In this document: positions 9,777 to 21,013 of the stretch, piece by piece
Numbering within the stretch: the stretch's first letter is position 1
Layout of the letters: each line of letters starts with the position of its first letter
Origin: Photorhabdus akhurstii
Lineage (GTDB): Bacteria; Pseudomonadota; Gammaproteobacteria; Enterobacterales; Enterobacteriaceae
NCBI RefSeq assembly: GCF_018448925.1
Contig: NZ_RCWE01000021.1
Coordinates: 23,302-87,301, forward strand
DNA length: 64,000 bases
Reading direction: 5' to 3'
Notes under the pieces: model-generated
Database searches by the model: none
What the model was told of the DNA's origin: nothing
What the model saw: the letters and a program-made list of their open reading frames with translations, nothing else
Program-made: the position numbers and the translations under genes

Positions 9777-10090
9777 CAGGTGTTCCTAAAATGCCTTTGT
9801 TCGTTCATCCTGAAAGCATGAGGCTAAACTGATTAAATTACGTCCTGTTTTACGTTATTTGGCTGGTTTTAATGCCTTTTTACTCCGTTGAAAAAGGCAA
9901 ATGACGCAGCCTGTGCCACTGTAACAAAATCAGGGGTGACTAAACAGAAAATTTTGGTGATCAATTGAACGTTCATTAAAATGGGATAGGAAATGGTTTA
10001 TGAGGTTGGATGAATTGCGTTTGTTCCTACTGTTTTTGCTGTTATTTTTTCAGTGGTAGATTGATTCTTGTATCGATTTGATTTATTTTT

Positions 10091-10250
10091 CACCATAGCA
10101 AAGGGGAGTAACTTCCTTGCCGGTTTATCGTCATTACGATGCAACAGCATCCGGTAGCCGGGCAACCCTGAACTTATACCTGATGGTGCATTTTCTGTGT
10201 TGTAAGTGAGACCTTGCCAGAAGGCGAGGGTTGCTTGCGATACATCCATC
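10091..10250 (+). promoter_or_regulatory. yybP-ykoY Mn2+ riboswitch (PRE element) upstream of alx
   Basis: The leader holds the family hallmarks: the 5' AGGGGAGTAAC block at about 10101-10112, a variable hairpin (catcg..cgatg-type pairing), gccgggcaac, and the highly conserved TGAGACCTTGCC at about 10209-10220 followed by ggcgagggttgc that closes the helix. In E. coli the same element (PRE/SraF) precedes alx and responds to Mn2+ and alkaline pH. Boundaries are approximate. The remaining 9777-10090 gap shows no gene, only a short hairpin around 9870-9900. Confidence 0.88.
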
Positions 10251-10278
10251 TCCACGATGTGGGGAAGAAATATAGCAG

Positions 10279-10311
10279 CGGCTGGCGTCTTCTGAGACTT
10301 CAGCCGTTTTT
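10279..10311 (+). terminator. Riboswitch-controlled terminator before alx
   Basis: The hairpin has arms cggctg (10279-10284) and cagccg (10301-10306), with an inner gtct/agac helix, followed by five T residues, only 19 nt before the alx start. It fits an expression platform of the upstream riboswitch. Confidence 0.8.
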
Positions 10312-10329
10312 GTTTGTGAGAGAAAGAAA

Positions 10330-11292
10330 ATGAACTCTGTGGGTAGCCCTCTTTTATGGGGAAGTTTTGCTGTCTTAATTACGATTATGTTACTGCTGGA
10401 TCTATCCTTACAGGGGCGTAAGAAAGAGCAGGCAATGTCATTTCGTCAAGCTGCTGTCTGGAGTGTGATCTGGATAAGTTTATCGCTCTTATTTGCATTA
10501 GGATTATGGTGGTATTGCAGAGAAACCGCAGGGGAAGCTGTTGCCAACAGTCAGGCGATGGCTTTCCTGACAGGGTATTTACTTGAGAAAGCACTTGCTG
10601 TTGATAATGTGTTTGTTTGGCTGATGTTATTTAGTTATTTTGCTATTCCGGCAAATTTGCAACGTCGGGTACTCATTTACGGTGTCTTAGGAGCAATTGT
10701 GCTGCGTACCGTGATGATCTTTGCAGGGAGCTGGCTGGTTTCTCAATTCAGTTGGATACTCTATCTGTTCGGCATCTTTCTGCTGGTTACCGGTGTTAAG
10801 ATGGCGTTGGCGAAAGAGGATGACTCCCCGATAGGCGATAAACCTTTTGTCCGTTGGTTAAAAGCGCATATTCGCATCACTGATAATCTTCACGGAGAAC
10901 GTTTCTTTGTGGAAGAAAAAGGTTTGTTATATGCGACTCCACTAATCCTGGTTCTGATTTTGGTTGAAATTAGTGACGTTATTTTTGCTGTAGACAGTAT
11001 TCCTGCTATTTTTGCCGTGACGACAGATCCTTTTATTGTTTTAACTTCTAATCTTTTCGCTATTTTAGGATTACGTGCAATGTATTTTTTACTGGCAGGT
11101 GTGGCAGAGAAATTTACAATGCTGAAATATGGTTTATCAGTCATTCTGGTATTTATCGGTATTAAGATGCTAATAATGGATTTTTATCATATTCCTATGG
11201 GGGTTTCCCTGGGAACTGTAGCGAGTATTTTGATAATAACAATGATTATTAATGTTTGGGTAAATAAGTATAAAACTAAAGAGATCCAGTAA
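10330..11292 (+). CDS. alx: TerC-family membrane protein Alx
   Basis: This 320-residue polytopic membrane protein belongs to the TerC family. Seven or more hydrophobic helices carry conserved acidic residues in [20 protein letters not shown] and the signature [16 protein letters not shown]. coli Alx (321 residues) is a manganese-export-linked protein induced by alkaline pH through its leader. The gene has the same leader here and the same downstream neighbour (sstT). Confidence 0.95.
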   Translation: MNSVGSPLLWGSFAVLITIMLLLDLSLQGRKKEQAMSFRQAAVWSVIWISLSLLFALGLWWYCRETAGEAVANSQAMAFLTGYLLEKALAVDNVFVWLMLFSYFAIPANLQRRVLIYGVLGAIVLRTVMIFAGSWLVSQFSWILYLFGIFLLVTGVKMALAKEDDSPIGDKPFVRWLKAHIRITDNLHGERFFVEEKGLLYATPLILVLILVEISDVIFAVDSIPAIFAVTTDPFIVLTSNLFAILGLRAMYFLLAGVAEKFTMLKYGLSVILVFIGIKMLIMDFYHIPMGVSLGTVASILIITMIINVWVNKYKTKEIQ

Positions 11293-11316
11293 TTAGATAA
11301 CTATTTTTTAACAGAT

Positions 11317-11355
11317 AACCATATCTTTCTTGAATGGGAAGATATGGTTTCTTTT
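11317..11355 (+). terminator. Intrinsic terminator of alx
   Basis: An 11-bp stem aaccatatctt / aagatatggtt with an 11-nt loop is followed by tctttttg, 25 bp after the alx stop. Confidence 0.85.
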
Positions 11356-11582
11356 TGTCTTAAATTGCTGCGAAATGATTAAACATAAAAATAAATAATT
11401 GTGTTTTGTAAATGTGTAAATTGCCGTTTTGATCACACAAATGTGAATGTATTGTTAATAAGTGCTGGCGAGGTTGTATATTTTAACTATCGCAGCTTTT
11501 CACTACTCTTGGTTTCCCTATACTGAGGAAACAAACACAAAAAATATAGGCTTAACAGAACTGTTAATAAAATGGATTAGCT

Positions 11583-12830
11583 ATGGAAAAACAAAAACGT
11601 GGCTTCGTGTATTACCTTGTACAAGGGAGCCTGGTTAAACAAATTTTGGTAGGTTTAATTGCAGGGATACTGTTAGCGTGGTTGACGCCTTCGGTTGCCA
11701 AATCAGTCAGTTTGCTTGGGACGTTGTTCGTTGGCGCCTTGAAAGCGGTAGCCCCTGTATTGGTATGGATTCTGGTTATGTCTTCTATTGCTAACCATAA
11801 AGAAGGCCAGAAAACCAATATTCGTCCGATCCTTATCCTCTATGTCTTGGGTACTTTTTTTGCTGCTTTGGTTGCTGTGGCCGGTAGCTTTATGTTCCCG
11901 TTACAACTGGTGTTAGCTGTCAATGATGCTCAGATGTCTCCGCCTGAAAACATTATGGAGGTGATTAAAGGGTTACTGGTTAATATTGTCGCTAATCCAG
12001 TAAACGCGTTACTGAACGGTAATTATATCGGTATTCTTGCTTGGGCTATTGGTCTTGGGATCGCACTGCGCCATGCAACGGATTCAACTAAATCTCTAAT
12101 TCATGATATGTCTGAGGCGGTTACTCAGATTGTTCGGGTGGTCATTCGTCTTGCACCGATTGGTATTTTTGGTCTGGTGTCTTCAACCATTGCAGAAACG
12201 GGATTTGGTGCCTTACTGGGATATGTTCAATTGCTGGTTGTATTACTGGGTTGTATGTTGGTTATGGCGCTCATTGTAAATCCATTGATTGTTTACTGGA
12301 AAATTCGTCGTAATCCTTATCCGCTGGTATTTGCTTGCCTGCGTGAAAGCGGCGTAACTGCATTTTTTACTCGCAGTTCGGCTGCAAATATTCCGGTGAA
12401 TATGGCGATGTGCCGCCGTATGAATCTGCATGAAGATACTTATTCAGTTTCTATCCCGTTGGGAGCTACCATCAATATGGAGGGCGCTGCGGTGACTATT
12501 ACGGTATTGACTTTAGCCGCGGTCAATACGCTAGGTATATCGGTTGATTTGCCTACAGCATTTCTACTGAGTGTGGTTGCTGCAATTTGTGCCTGTGGTG
12601 CTTCTGGTGTGGCAGGAGGATCATTATTGTTGATCCCTTTAGCGTGTAGCATGTTTGGGATTTCCAATGAGATGGCTATGCAGGTTGTCGCAGTCGGTTT
12701 GATCATTGGTGTATTACAAGATTCCGCGGAAACGAGTCTGAACTCTTCTACCGATGTATTGTTCACTGCCGCTGTTTGTCAGGCTGAGGATGACCGTCTG
12801 TCATCGGATCAGCTAACTCAACGTAATTAA
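11583..12830 (+). CDS. sstT: Sodium:serine/threonine symporter SstT
   Basis: This 415-residue member of the dicarboxylate/amino acid:cation symporter family (DAACS) has eight transmembrane helices plus two hairpins. Diagnostic segments are [18 protein letters not shown] (serine-rich HP1), the [16 protein letters not shown] Na+/substrate motif and [15 protein letters not shown] (HP2). Length equals E. coli SstT (414). It imports L-serine and L-threonine with Na+. The alx-sstT order is conserved. A long 290-bp leader precedes it. Confidence 0.95.
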   Translation: MEKQKRGFVYYLVQGSLVKQILVGLIAGILLAWLTPSVAKSVSLLGTLFVGALKAVAPVLVWILVMSSIANHKEGQKTNIRPILILYVLGTFFAALVAVAGSFMFPLQLVLAVNDAQMSPPENIMEVIKGLLVNIVANPVNALLNGNYIGILAWAIGLGIALRHATDSTKSLIHDMSEAVTQIVRVVIRLAPIGIFGLVSSTIAETGFGALLGYVQLLVVLLGCMLVMALIVNPLIVYWKIRRNPYPLVFACLRESGVTAFFTRSSAANIPVNMAMCRRMNLHEDTYSVSIPLGATINMEGAAVTITVLTLAAVNTLGISVDLPTAFLLSVVAAICACGASGVAGGSLLLIPLACSMFGISNEMAMQVVAVGLIIGVLQDSAETSLNSSTDVLFTAAVCQAEDDRLSSDQLTQRN

Positions 12831-12881
12831 TTGATTAAAGTATTCAGGTTTTAAAAAATTAGGTAAGAGCGAGTAAAATGT

Positions 12882-12901
12882 CCGCGCCAGGAATGGCGCG
12901 G
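12882..12901. terminator. GC-rich hairpin between sstT and fadH
   Basis: A 7-bp stem ccgcgcc / ggcgcgg with a 6-nt loop sits between the convergent genes. The tail is only weakly T-rich, so termination is plausible rather than certain. Confidence 0.45.
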
Positions 12902-12954
12902 CTTGAGGATTTACTTTGTTTTTACGACTTGTCTGTGACCGCTATTATTTATCA

Positions 12955-15517
<2,563 letters not shown>

Positions 15518-16117
15518 ATGAAAAAACAGATGATTGAATGGGTAACTTTGGCGGGAAAAGGGGTGACTTTAGAACCTCTGACACACCAACGGCATGATGA
15601 GTTTTTACAGGCAATCGAAGAGGGTGAACTGCATAAATTGTGGTACACCAGTGTCCCTTCGCCAGCTGAGCTAGGTAACGAGATTGAACGCCATTTATTG
15701 CTACATGAAAAAGGTACTATGCTGCCTTTTGCTATTGTTGATCATCGAACAGGTAAAGCGGTTGGAATGACCACGTATATGAATATTGATTCTGGTGCCC
15801 GCCGGTTGGAAATCGGTTATACCTGGTATGCACGTTCTGTTCAGCGGACACATATTAATACGGAAGCAAAATATCTCTTATTGAAGTACGCTTTTGAAGA
15901 ACTGGGATGTATCGCAGTGGAGTTTCGCACTCATTTTTTTAATCATCAGAGTCGGAAGGCGATAGAGCGACTGGGCGCAAAACTTGATGGGATTTTGCGT
16001 AGTCATGCTGTATCTAAAGATGGCAGTATCAGGGATACTTGTGTTTACAGTATTATCAGTTGTGAATGGCCTGCGGTTAAAATGCATCTTGAATGGCAGA
16101 TGGTTAAACCGAGGTAA
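15518..16117 (+). CDS. GNAT-family N-acetyltransferase, RimJ/RimL type
   Basis: This 199-residue protein has the RimJ/RimL-like GNAT fold. An N-terminal VTLEPLTHQRHDEFLQAI strand-helix is followed by IVDHRTGKAVGMTTYMNI, then LEIGYTWYARSVQRTHINTEAKYLLLKYAF carrying the acetyl-CoA-binding region, and FRTHFFNHQSRKAIERLGAKLDGILR. The substrate is unknown (protein N-terminus, antibiotic or small molecule). The ATG at 15518 is preferred; a GTG at 15509 is in frame. It stands alone between fadH and the VirK-like gene and ends in a bidirectional terminator. Confidence 0.88.
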   Translation: MKKQMIEWVTLAGKGVTLEPLTHQRHDEFLQAIEEGELHKLWYTSVPSPAELGNEIERHLLLHEKGTMLPFAIVDHRTGKAVGMTTYMNIDSGARRLEIGYTWYARSVQRTHINTEAKYLLLKYAFEELGCIAVEFRTHFFNHQSRKAIERLGAKLDGILRSHAVSKDGSIRDTCVYSIISCEWPAVKMHLEWQMVKPR

Positions 16118-16131
16118 GAGTCATCGCAAAA

Positions 16132-16162
16132 TTAGGCCGTCCTGTGAAAGGGAGCGGCCTAA
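16132..16162. terminator. Bidirectional intrinsic terminator
   Basis: An 8-bp stem ttaggccg / cggcctaa lies between the convergent acetyltransferase and VirK-like genes, with AT-rich flanks on both sides. Confidence 0.7.
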
Positions 16163-16170
16163 TATCTGAT

Positions 16171-17193
16171 TTAATTTGAAAGTAGGGAATGCAGCATGCC
16201 ATTGTCCAGTTCATCTAGTAATTGATAACGGCGACGATATTCCGCCCGCTTTTTACTGGCTATATCTTCAAGAGGTTTTCTTTCAATAGATAATGGCAGA
16301 TGGAAATCTTTATTTTTTACCTTTGCTCCACCCAGTGATTCCCAGAAAGAATCGTAATCAGCGACTAATTTATCTTTCTTTTTATGCCAATAGCGTAGGC
16401 TTTTATAGATATGGGTATCGTTGCTGGCTGCCAGAATTTGCTGACATTTAAAGTGGGCAGCAAAGCGGCAAATAGATTCAATCAGTAAGCGTTTTGGAAA
16501 TAATCCATAACAATCTTTTGTTGCATCGCGGATAATCTCAAGGGTTGCATCGCCTTTGGAGCCTTGCAGCCCACCGATGAACAGTGTTTTTTTACCGGCA
16601 ATAGTGAGTAATGTGAAAGCACATCTCGCCAAAGTTTTATTATCTTCTGTTGCAATAAATAGAGTAAGCTCACCTTCTTTATTAAAACAGTCCATAGAAT
16701 CTAAAAAAATAGTATAAGCTCCACTCTTACCATTGATAACCGCTAATGGATATGCATTGGAACGAAATATTTTATTAACAATAGACTGGTTCAAACCAGT
16801 AAATAATAGCTGGTAATGTTCATTTATTGCACGTAACGTCTGCCCTCTATTGAAGTTAATACTGAGATAAGGGCGATGCAGTTTAGAAGGTAAACAAGGT
16901 TGTTTCTTCAAAATATCCAGATAGAACGGTGTATTAACTATCTGGTTTAGTAGTTTTAACGTCGCTATTGGCATCAGAGCGCTGCGTAAAGCAAATTTAG
17001 TGCGATTCTGGGCCGAATACCAATGGGGGCTTGGGCTGATTTTTTTTCCGACTAAATCTGTGAACAGTCGAATTCCTGAGCTGGCAGGTTGATACATATA
17101 TTCCATTTCTTTATCTAGTTCTAAAAAATACTGGTAGGGAAGAAGACATTGAGAAGGCTGAGTATACTCCTTTGGTATTAAACAAAACTTCAA
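16171..17193 (-). CDS. VirK/YbjX-family (DUF535) protein
   Basis: This protein of up to 340 residues shows the DUF535 core: KFALRSALMPIATLKLLNQI, LHRPYLSINFNRGQTLRAI, the GELTLFIATEDN and FIGGLQGSKGD strands, and the C-terminal SKKRAEYRRRYQLLDEL. Family members (VirK of Shigella, YbjX of E. coli) are associated with virulence, antimicrobial-peptide resistance and envelope traits; the biochemical role is unknown. The start is uncertain: the longest frame uses a TTG at 17193 with no SD, and ATG codons at 17106 and 17097 are alternatives. No signal peptide is seen. Confidence 0.85.
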   Translation of the reverse strand: MKFCLIPKEYTQPSQCLLPYQYFLELDKEMEYMYQPASSGIRLFTDLVGKKISPSPHWYSAQNRTKFALRSALMPIATLKLLNQIVNTPFYLDILKKQPCLPSKLHRPYLSINFNRGQTLRAINEHYQLLFTGLNQSIVNKIFRSNAYPLAVINGKSGAYTIFLDSMDCFNKEGELTLFIATEDNKTLARCAFTLLTIAGKKTLFIGGLQGSKGDATLEIIRDATKDCYGLFPKRLLIESICRFAAHFKCQQILAASNDTHIYKSLRYWHKKKDKLVADYDSFWESLGGAKVKNKDFHLPLSIERKPLEDIASKKRAEYRRRYQLLDELDNGMLHSLLSN

Positions 17194-17671
17194 CGGATGT
17201 GTATTTATGTTTTTTTAAGATAAAAAATCAACAGTTGTTTAGTGAATGTTTAGTTTTCAGGGGGATTTTTTCTTTTTTGTTTATTATTCGTTTAGTTTTC
17301 AGTGATGTTTTTTTGTTGTAAAAGCACATCCAAAAAGATGAGAAAAACAGTTATAACTTTGGTGTGGTACCCGTGGTTATGATCTGTCACAAATTTAGTA
17401 GGTGAGTATTAATGGTAAATAATGAATATATTCTTTTTTGAATCCGTTTAATTAAAATATTAATAATTATTATATTAATTTGTTTTGTTTTTTCGTTAAT
17501 ATCAAAACGGAATGGATGAGATATTTTTATTTTATGATGTGTGTCATATTTTCATGATGAATTTCTTATTCTTATAAAGTTAATTTGGCACTTGCAGAAT
17601 ATGGATTATGTTTTATTGTTAATTAAAGTTTTTGATTCTATGTTATTCAATACACACAAAGGCTATTAATA
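17194..17671. other. AT-rich intergenic region, no gene
   Basis: This region lies between the divergent VirK-like gene and idi and is rich in T runs. It presumably carries both promoters. I see no open frame, RNA gene or clear hairpin. Confidence 0.5.
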
Positions 17672-18205
17672 ATGGATGAAATACTTGTTCTTGTTGATAA
17701 ATATGACAATCCCATTGGTTCGGCGGGAAAAACTGATATTCACCAGAAGGGTATGTTGCATCGGGCCTTTTCTATCTTTATTTTTGATAATAAAGGAAAT
17801 TTACTCCTACAGAAGCGAGCAGCAACCAAATATCATTCAGCCGGACTTTGGACTAATAGCTGTTGTGGTCACCCTAGGGTTGGTGAAGTTCTGGGAGCCG
17901 CTGCGCACCGGCGTCTTGGAGAAGAGATGGGTTTTGACTGTCCATTGAAAAAGGTTTCGTCATTTATTTATCACGCGATACTACCTAATGATTTGATTGA
18001 ATATGAATATGATCATGTTTTTATCGGGCGCTTTGATAAAGAACCGATAATTAATCCTGATGAGGTGTCCGATTACAAATGGGTTAATCCATTGAAATTG
18101 AGGGAGCTAATTAATAATGCTCCTGATGTGTATACGGTGTGGTTCAAAAAAATCATTGATGGCCTTTCGTATCAAAATATTGAGGAGTGGCAAAGACTGA
18201 TCTGA
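17672..18205 (+). CDS. idi: Isopentenyl-diphosphate delta-isomerase (type I)
   Basis: This 177-residue Nudix-fold enzyme interconverts IPP and DMAPP, balancing the C5 building blocks of isoprenoids. The metal ligand His25 and a further His30, the catalytic Cys65 in TNSCCGHP, His67, and Glu110/Glu112 in IEYEYD correspond to the catalytic set of E. coli Idi. The modified Nudix helix is HRRLGEEMGF. Length is normal. In bacteria using the MEP pathway idi is dispensable, and a copy next to a SAM methyltransferase suggests a link with specialised terpenoid metabolism, though that is inference. Confidence 0.93.
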   Translation: MDEILVLVDKYDNPIGSAGKTDIHQKGMLHRAFSIFIFDNKGNLLLQKRAATKYHSAGLWTNSCCGHPRVGEVLGAAAHRRLGEEMGFDCPLKKVSSFIYHAILPNDLIEYEYDHVFIGRFDKEPIINPDEVSDYKWVNPLKLRELINNAPDVYTVWFKKIIDGLSYQNIEEWQRLI

Positions 18206-18341
18206 TAGTAATGTAATTTATCGGTAATCACGGCATTAAATTAATTAGATATGAATATTTCGTTGAAATTTACTAATACGCCGCAAATCCTGACAAATTA
18301 AGGGTGCGACGTTTTTAAAAACCTTTAATAAGGAAAAGCTC

Positions 18342-19286
18342 ATGAGTAGCTTTAATAATGTATTTTACACTGATGTTGAGCCTGTCCTGCCCTATCATAT
18401 CATCCGGGGGGAAACTACCGACGACTACGAAAGTAAGGTGGTACAAACTTATTGCGAAGATCCAGAACACTGGCGTAAGGTGATTGGCGATACGCTGTTA
18501 TTCCAGTTTGGTGTTTACGATGATCCGGCTTCAAAACCACCAATTTCATTGGGTGAGTCAGGTATCCGCTATTTTGATCGTCAGTTGCTATTGGCTGGTT
18601 TGGAAACAAAGATCGAAAGGCCACCAATTCGGCGTATCTTGGATCTCGGTTGTGGCTGGGGTTATGTCTTGAAATATCTGGCTGAGCATTTTCCTGAATG
18701 TAAACGTTTAGATGGCGTAAATATCAGCGAACAGCAGTTGCAATATTGTGCCAAATTTCATGCACAACGTGGACTTTCTGAGCGTATCAATCTGTATCTG
18801 TGTAATGCACAGGATATTGATTGCTTGCCTGATCCACAGGAGCCTTATGATTTGGCGATTATCCGTGGTGTTATTTCGCATTTTCCGAACTCGTTGTATG
18901 AAAAGGCTATGAGTGCATTGTTCAAACGCATGAGCACGGGTGGTCAGGTGGTGGTTTCTGACAGCCTCTATAATGTGGCTTTGAATAGCTATCAATCGGA
19001 TATTTCCGACACCATTGATCGCCTCGCTTGTGGTAATCGCAAAACGCCTGCTTATTTTAGACAAGTATTGGAAGAAAGTGGCTTTATTATCAAAGATATG
19101 AGGGTGTTGCCATCTAATATTGATGTTGTGCATTGGCTGTTAGATATTAAGGCTAACATCGAACGAAATTTTCCTGAAGGTGTTAGTAGCTCTTTCGAAG
19201 AGCTGCATGCAGTAACTGAAAATTTCTCGATTGCCTTGGTAAAAAATTATGTATCAGTCTATAGCGTTATCGCACAAAAACCATAG
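18342..19286 (+). CDS. Class I SAM-dependent methyltransferase
   Basis: This 314-residue protein has a Rossmann methyltransferase domain. Motif I is LDLGCGWG (residues 100-107), motif post-I is [14 protein letters not shown], an acidic NAQDID loop follows, then [13 protein letters not shown] (motif IV region) and the [10 protein letters not shown] strand. An N-terminal extension of about 95 residues and a C-terminal helical region are typical of small-molecule C- or O-methyltransferases, including cyclopropane-synthase-like and prenyl-diphosphate methyltransferases. It lies 136 bp downstream of idi, same strand. The substrate cannot be told from sequence. A good AAGGAAAAGCTC ribosome site precedes the ATG. 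Confidence 0.85.
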   Translation: MSSFNNVFYTDVEPVLPYHIIRGETTDDYESKVVQTYCEDPEHWRKVIGDTLLFQFGVYDDPASKPPISLGESGIRYFDRQLLLAGLETKIERPPIRRILDLGCGWGYVLKYLAEHFPECKRLDGVNISEQQLQYCAKFHAQRGLSERINLYLCNAQDIDCLPDPQEPYDLAIIRGVISHFPNSLYEKAMSALFKRMSTGGQVVVSDSLYNVALNSYQSDISDTIDRLACGNRKTPAYFRQVLEESGFIIKDMRVLPSNIDVVHWLLDIKANIERNFPEGVSSSFEELHAVTENFSIALVKNYVSVYSVIAQKP

Positions 19287-19488
19287 CGAGTAACTTTGTT
19301 TTCTTGGTGTTGAAAAGTGGGGCTGCTAAAACCTTTGTTGCTGTTTTGTTGTCACTGACCGTTGAAATAAAATCTGTGTCCCCCTTTTTTACGGAGTAGC
19401 CTGATCAGATCGAGCCAGCATTGATGGAGCGAGAGAAATCTCCAACTGAAAAGTTTTCAATAAATTTCGGTTCTTGGGCCTTATACAC

Positions 19489-19688
19489 CTGTGATTTGGG
19501 TAGGAAGCCAGTGAATCAGTGTCATGACCTTGATGTTAGAGAGGCTGGGTGTGGTTAAGGAACTGGCTGAACTGACGGCCGCGCATACGTACCACAATAC
19601 AGGCATGCCGGAGAACGCCAGTGCGATAAAGAACACGGCTTGTAAATCGGATGAGCTGAAACAGAAGTATTCTCCTGTGATTGGGTAA
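19489..19688 (+). pseudogene. vgrG 3'-end fragment, copy 1
   Basis: Translation of this piece gives the C-terminus of a type VI secretion spike protein: PVIWVGSQ, a stop, then LGVVKELAELTAAHTYHNTG and KQKYSPVIG before the natural stop. It is nearly the same tail as in the fragment ending at 20965. The upstream sequence, 19400-19488, does not continue vgrG but reads as a different fragment (DQIEPALMEREKSPTEKF). The gene is therefore only a remnant. Confidence 0.75.
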
Positions 19689-19732
19689 ATATCATTCCAT
19701 TTATGTGAGGTTTTTTTACTCTGCACCCTAGG

Positions 19733-19761
19733 TTGATATTTTATGCTGTAGGCATTAGACT
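19733..19761 (+). promoter_or_regulatory. Predicted sigma-70 promoter of antitoxin RNA
   Basis: TTGATA (19733-19738), a 17-bp spacer and TAGACT (19756-19761) predict initiation around 19768. That is exactly where complementarity to the downstream toxin leader begins. Confidence 0.65.
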
Positions 19762-19767
19762 AGTTAT

Positions 19768-19890
19768 GTCAGTTAAGGAATATCGCGCTAGGACTGAGGC
19801 TACCAATCTCGGTAATGGCACAAAAGATGCCCGCGCCCTGTATGGGTAAAAACAAAAAAGCCAACCTCACCAGTTGGTTTTTTTGTTTTT
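19768..19890 (+). ncRNA. Candidate RNA antitoxin (IstR/Orz-like small RNA)
   Basis: A transcript of about 123 nt is bounded by a sigma-70-like promoter and a strong terminator, without an SD-led reading frame. Its first 33 nt (19768-19800) can pair with 20036-20068 in the leader of the small hydrophobic toxin gene. By my count there are 29 Watson-Crick pairs, two G-U pairs and two mismatches, and the first 19 pairs are uninterrupted. This is the hallmark of type I antitoxin RNAs encoded next to their toxins, such as IstR-1/tisB and OrzO/zorO. Here both genes point the same way, whereas IstR and OrzO are divergent from their toxins. Expression is not known. Confidence 0.65.
19848..19890. terminator. 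Perfect bidirectional terminator of the small RNA
   Basis: The stem gccaac / gttggt is extended by A-rich and T-rich flanks (aaaaacaaaaaa ... tttttttgttttt), giving an almost perfect 43-nt palindrome. It can end transcription from either side and separates the small RNA from the toxin promoter. Confidence 0.85.
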
Positions 19891-19912
19891 ACCAACTCAC
19901 CATTTTAATTGA

Positions 19913-19940
19913 TTGAATCATCTGAAAATAAACCTATAAT
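19913..19940 (+). promoter_or_regulatory. Predicted promoter of the toxin mRNA
   Basis: TTGAAT (19913-19918), a 16-bp spacer and a perfect TATAAT (19935-19940) predict a start near 19946. This leaves a leader of about 200 nt before the toxin. I see no LexA box (CTGT-N8-ACAG), unlike tisB. Confidence 0.65.
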
Positions 19941-20142
19941 CAACGGCTGTTAGTTTTGGGTAGCGTTCTGGCCTGTGTATCTCTGACGCAAGTTTTCGTA
20001 AGTCCTGGCTGAAGAACAGGTGGTGCTGCTTCAGTGCCTCGGTCAGAGTGCGATATTCCTTAACTGACTTGATGGAAGTCAGCCGGACAGGCAGCGTAAA
20101 GGCAATGGCTGGTTAAATCGTGCTCCTAACTGGAGCAAACGG

Positions 20143-20226
20143 GTGAAAGCATTTATTGACACTGCTATCATCGTTCTCAAAGCGTTAATCGCGCTTTTAG
20201 AGCTGATCCGTGCATTTCTGAAATAG
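20143..20226 (+). CDS. TisB/ZorO-like small hydrophobic toxin peptide
   Basis: A 27-codon frame starts at GTG, seven bases after GGAG, and encodes MKAFIDTAIIVLKALIALLE then LIRAFLK, a single amphipathic membrane helix with charged ends. Aligned by eye with TisB (29 residues) it shares the Asp-x-Ala-Ile and Leu-Lys spacing and about 11 identities in 26; it also shares LIAxLEL with ZorO. Known members insert in the inner membrane, dissipate the proton gradient and promote dormancy. The SD lies in the 3' arm of a hairpin (tgctcc 20121-20126 / ggagca 20132-20137), so translation should be structurally restrained, as in other type I toxins. Function is inferred. Confidence 0.65.
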   Translation: MKAFIDTAIIVLKALIALLELIRAFLK

Positions 20227-20243
20227 ATAACGGAAACGTAGCT

Positions 20244-20275
20244 AAGGCCATCGGGGTAACCTCCCGGTGGCCTTT
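20244..20275 (+). terminator. Terminator of the toxin mRNA
   Basis: The hairpin has arms aaggcca (20244-20250) and tggcctt (20268-20274), extended by inner C/G pairs. A short T tail follows. It lies 17 bp after the toxin stop. Confidence 0.7.
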
Positions 20276-20300
20276 AACATTTACCGCCTTTGATCAAGCA

Positions 20301-20385
20301 AGCCACTCTTGTTTAAGTCGCCCAATATACTGATCTAACAGCTTAAATTTGGTAATCCCTACTGGACTTGAACCAGTGCTCAAGC
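20301..20385 (-). repeat. Partial duplicate of the ileX 3' end and terminator (attachment-site-like)
   Basis: This segment aligns without gaps to 23114-23198 at a constant offset of 2813 bp and about three-quarters identity, including an identical 18-nt stretch from the T-arm of ileX (20361-20378). It includes the relic of the tRNA terminator hairpin. A direct repeat of a tRNA 3' end on either side of foreign genes is the footprint of site-specific integration. Confidence 0.7.
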
Positions 20386-20386
20386 T

Positions 20387-20965
20387 AGGCGAGCAACTGC
20401 GGCGGCGGCAGCGGTCGGAAGTCTCGCAGAGGGTAACTCAGGAAGGGAATTGGATTCGTCAGACTGACCAGACCATTAATGAATCGTCCATGCACCGTGA
20501 AGTCAGGACAGACACGGAAACACGTACTGTAGTCGCACGGGAAACCACGATACAGGCCACGGATAAAACCACGGTTTTGGGCACGTCTATGCTATTGGCA
20601 GGCGCTGTCCAGCAAATTGCAGACGGTGACTATAGTATGGCGACCTCATCAAATTTCGTTGCCAGTGTAGGGAAAGAGGCCAATGTTGAAGTCGGACAAA
20701 AGCTGATAGAGAAAATTGGCCTGCTTAAGCAGAGCATCGCCGGTGCCAGGCAAGAAATCATCGGCCCGTGGTTTGGGTGGGCAGCCAGCAAATCAATGTT
20801 ATGCAATTGATGTTAGAGACGCTGGATGTGGTTAAGGAACTGGCAGAACTGGCTGCCGCGCATACGCATCACAACACAGGCACGCCAGAGAACGCCAGTG
20901 CGATAAAGAACACGGCCTATAAATCGGATGGGCTGAAACAGAAATATTCGCCTGTGATTGGCTAG
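20387..20965 (+). pseudogene. vgrG 3' fragment, copy 2 (frameshifted)
   Basis: The fragment encodes about 190 residues of a VgrG-type spike protein C-terminus: TTIQATDKTTVLGTSMLLAG, NFVASVGKEANVEVGQKL, KQSIAGARQEIIGP, then after a frame change VWVGSQQINVMQLMLETLDV and KQKYSPVIG. A single base is missing around 20770 (IIGP-VVWVG is expected), so the frame breaks into two pieces. The N-terminal gp27/gp5-like modules are absent: the fragment begins directly at the tRNA-like repeat. It is a relic, not a functional T6SS tip. Confidence 0.75.
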
Positions 20966-21013
20966 ATTGATTGGCCTCTCTTCGGTAAGGTTTATTTTTA
21001 CCTTTTCTATATG

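Noticed and set aside
9998-10255. 85-codon frame on the minus strand
   Set aside because: It lies antisense to the yybP-ykoY riboswitch upstream of alx; the openness is a by-product of the structured RNA sequence.
20076-20120. 14-codon frame MEVSRTGSVKAMAG in the toxin leader, a possible TisA-like leader peptide
   Set aside because: It has no SD, and a role cannot be supported from sequence alone.
20349-20386. Possible second tRNA gene (T-arm sequence identical to ileX)
   Set aside because: Only the 3' part is present; D arm, anticodon arm and 5' acceptor strand are replaced by vgrG sequence, so it is an attachment-site relic.
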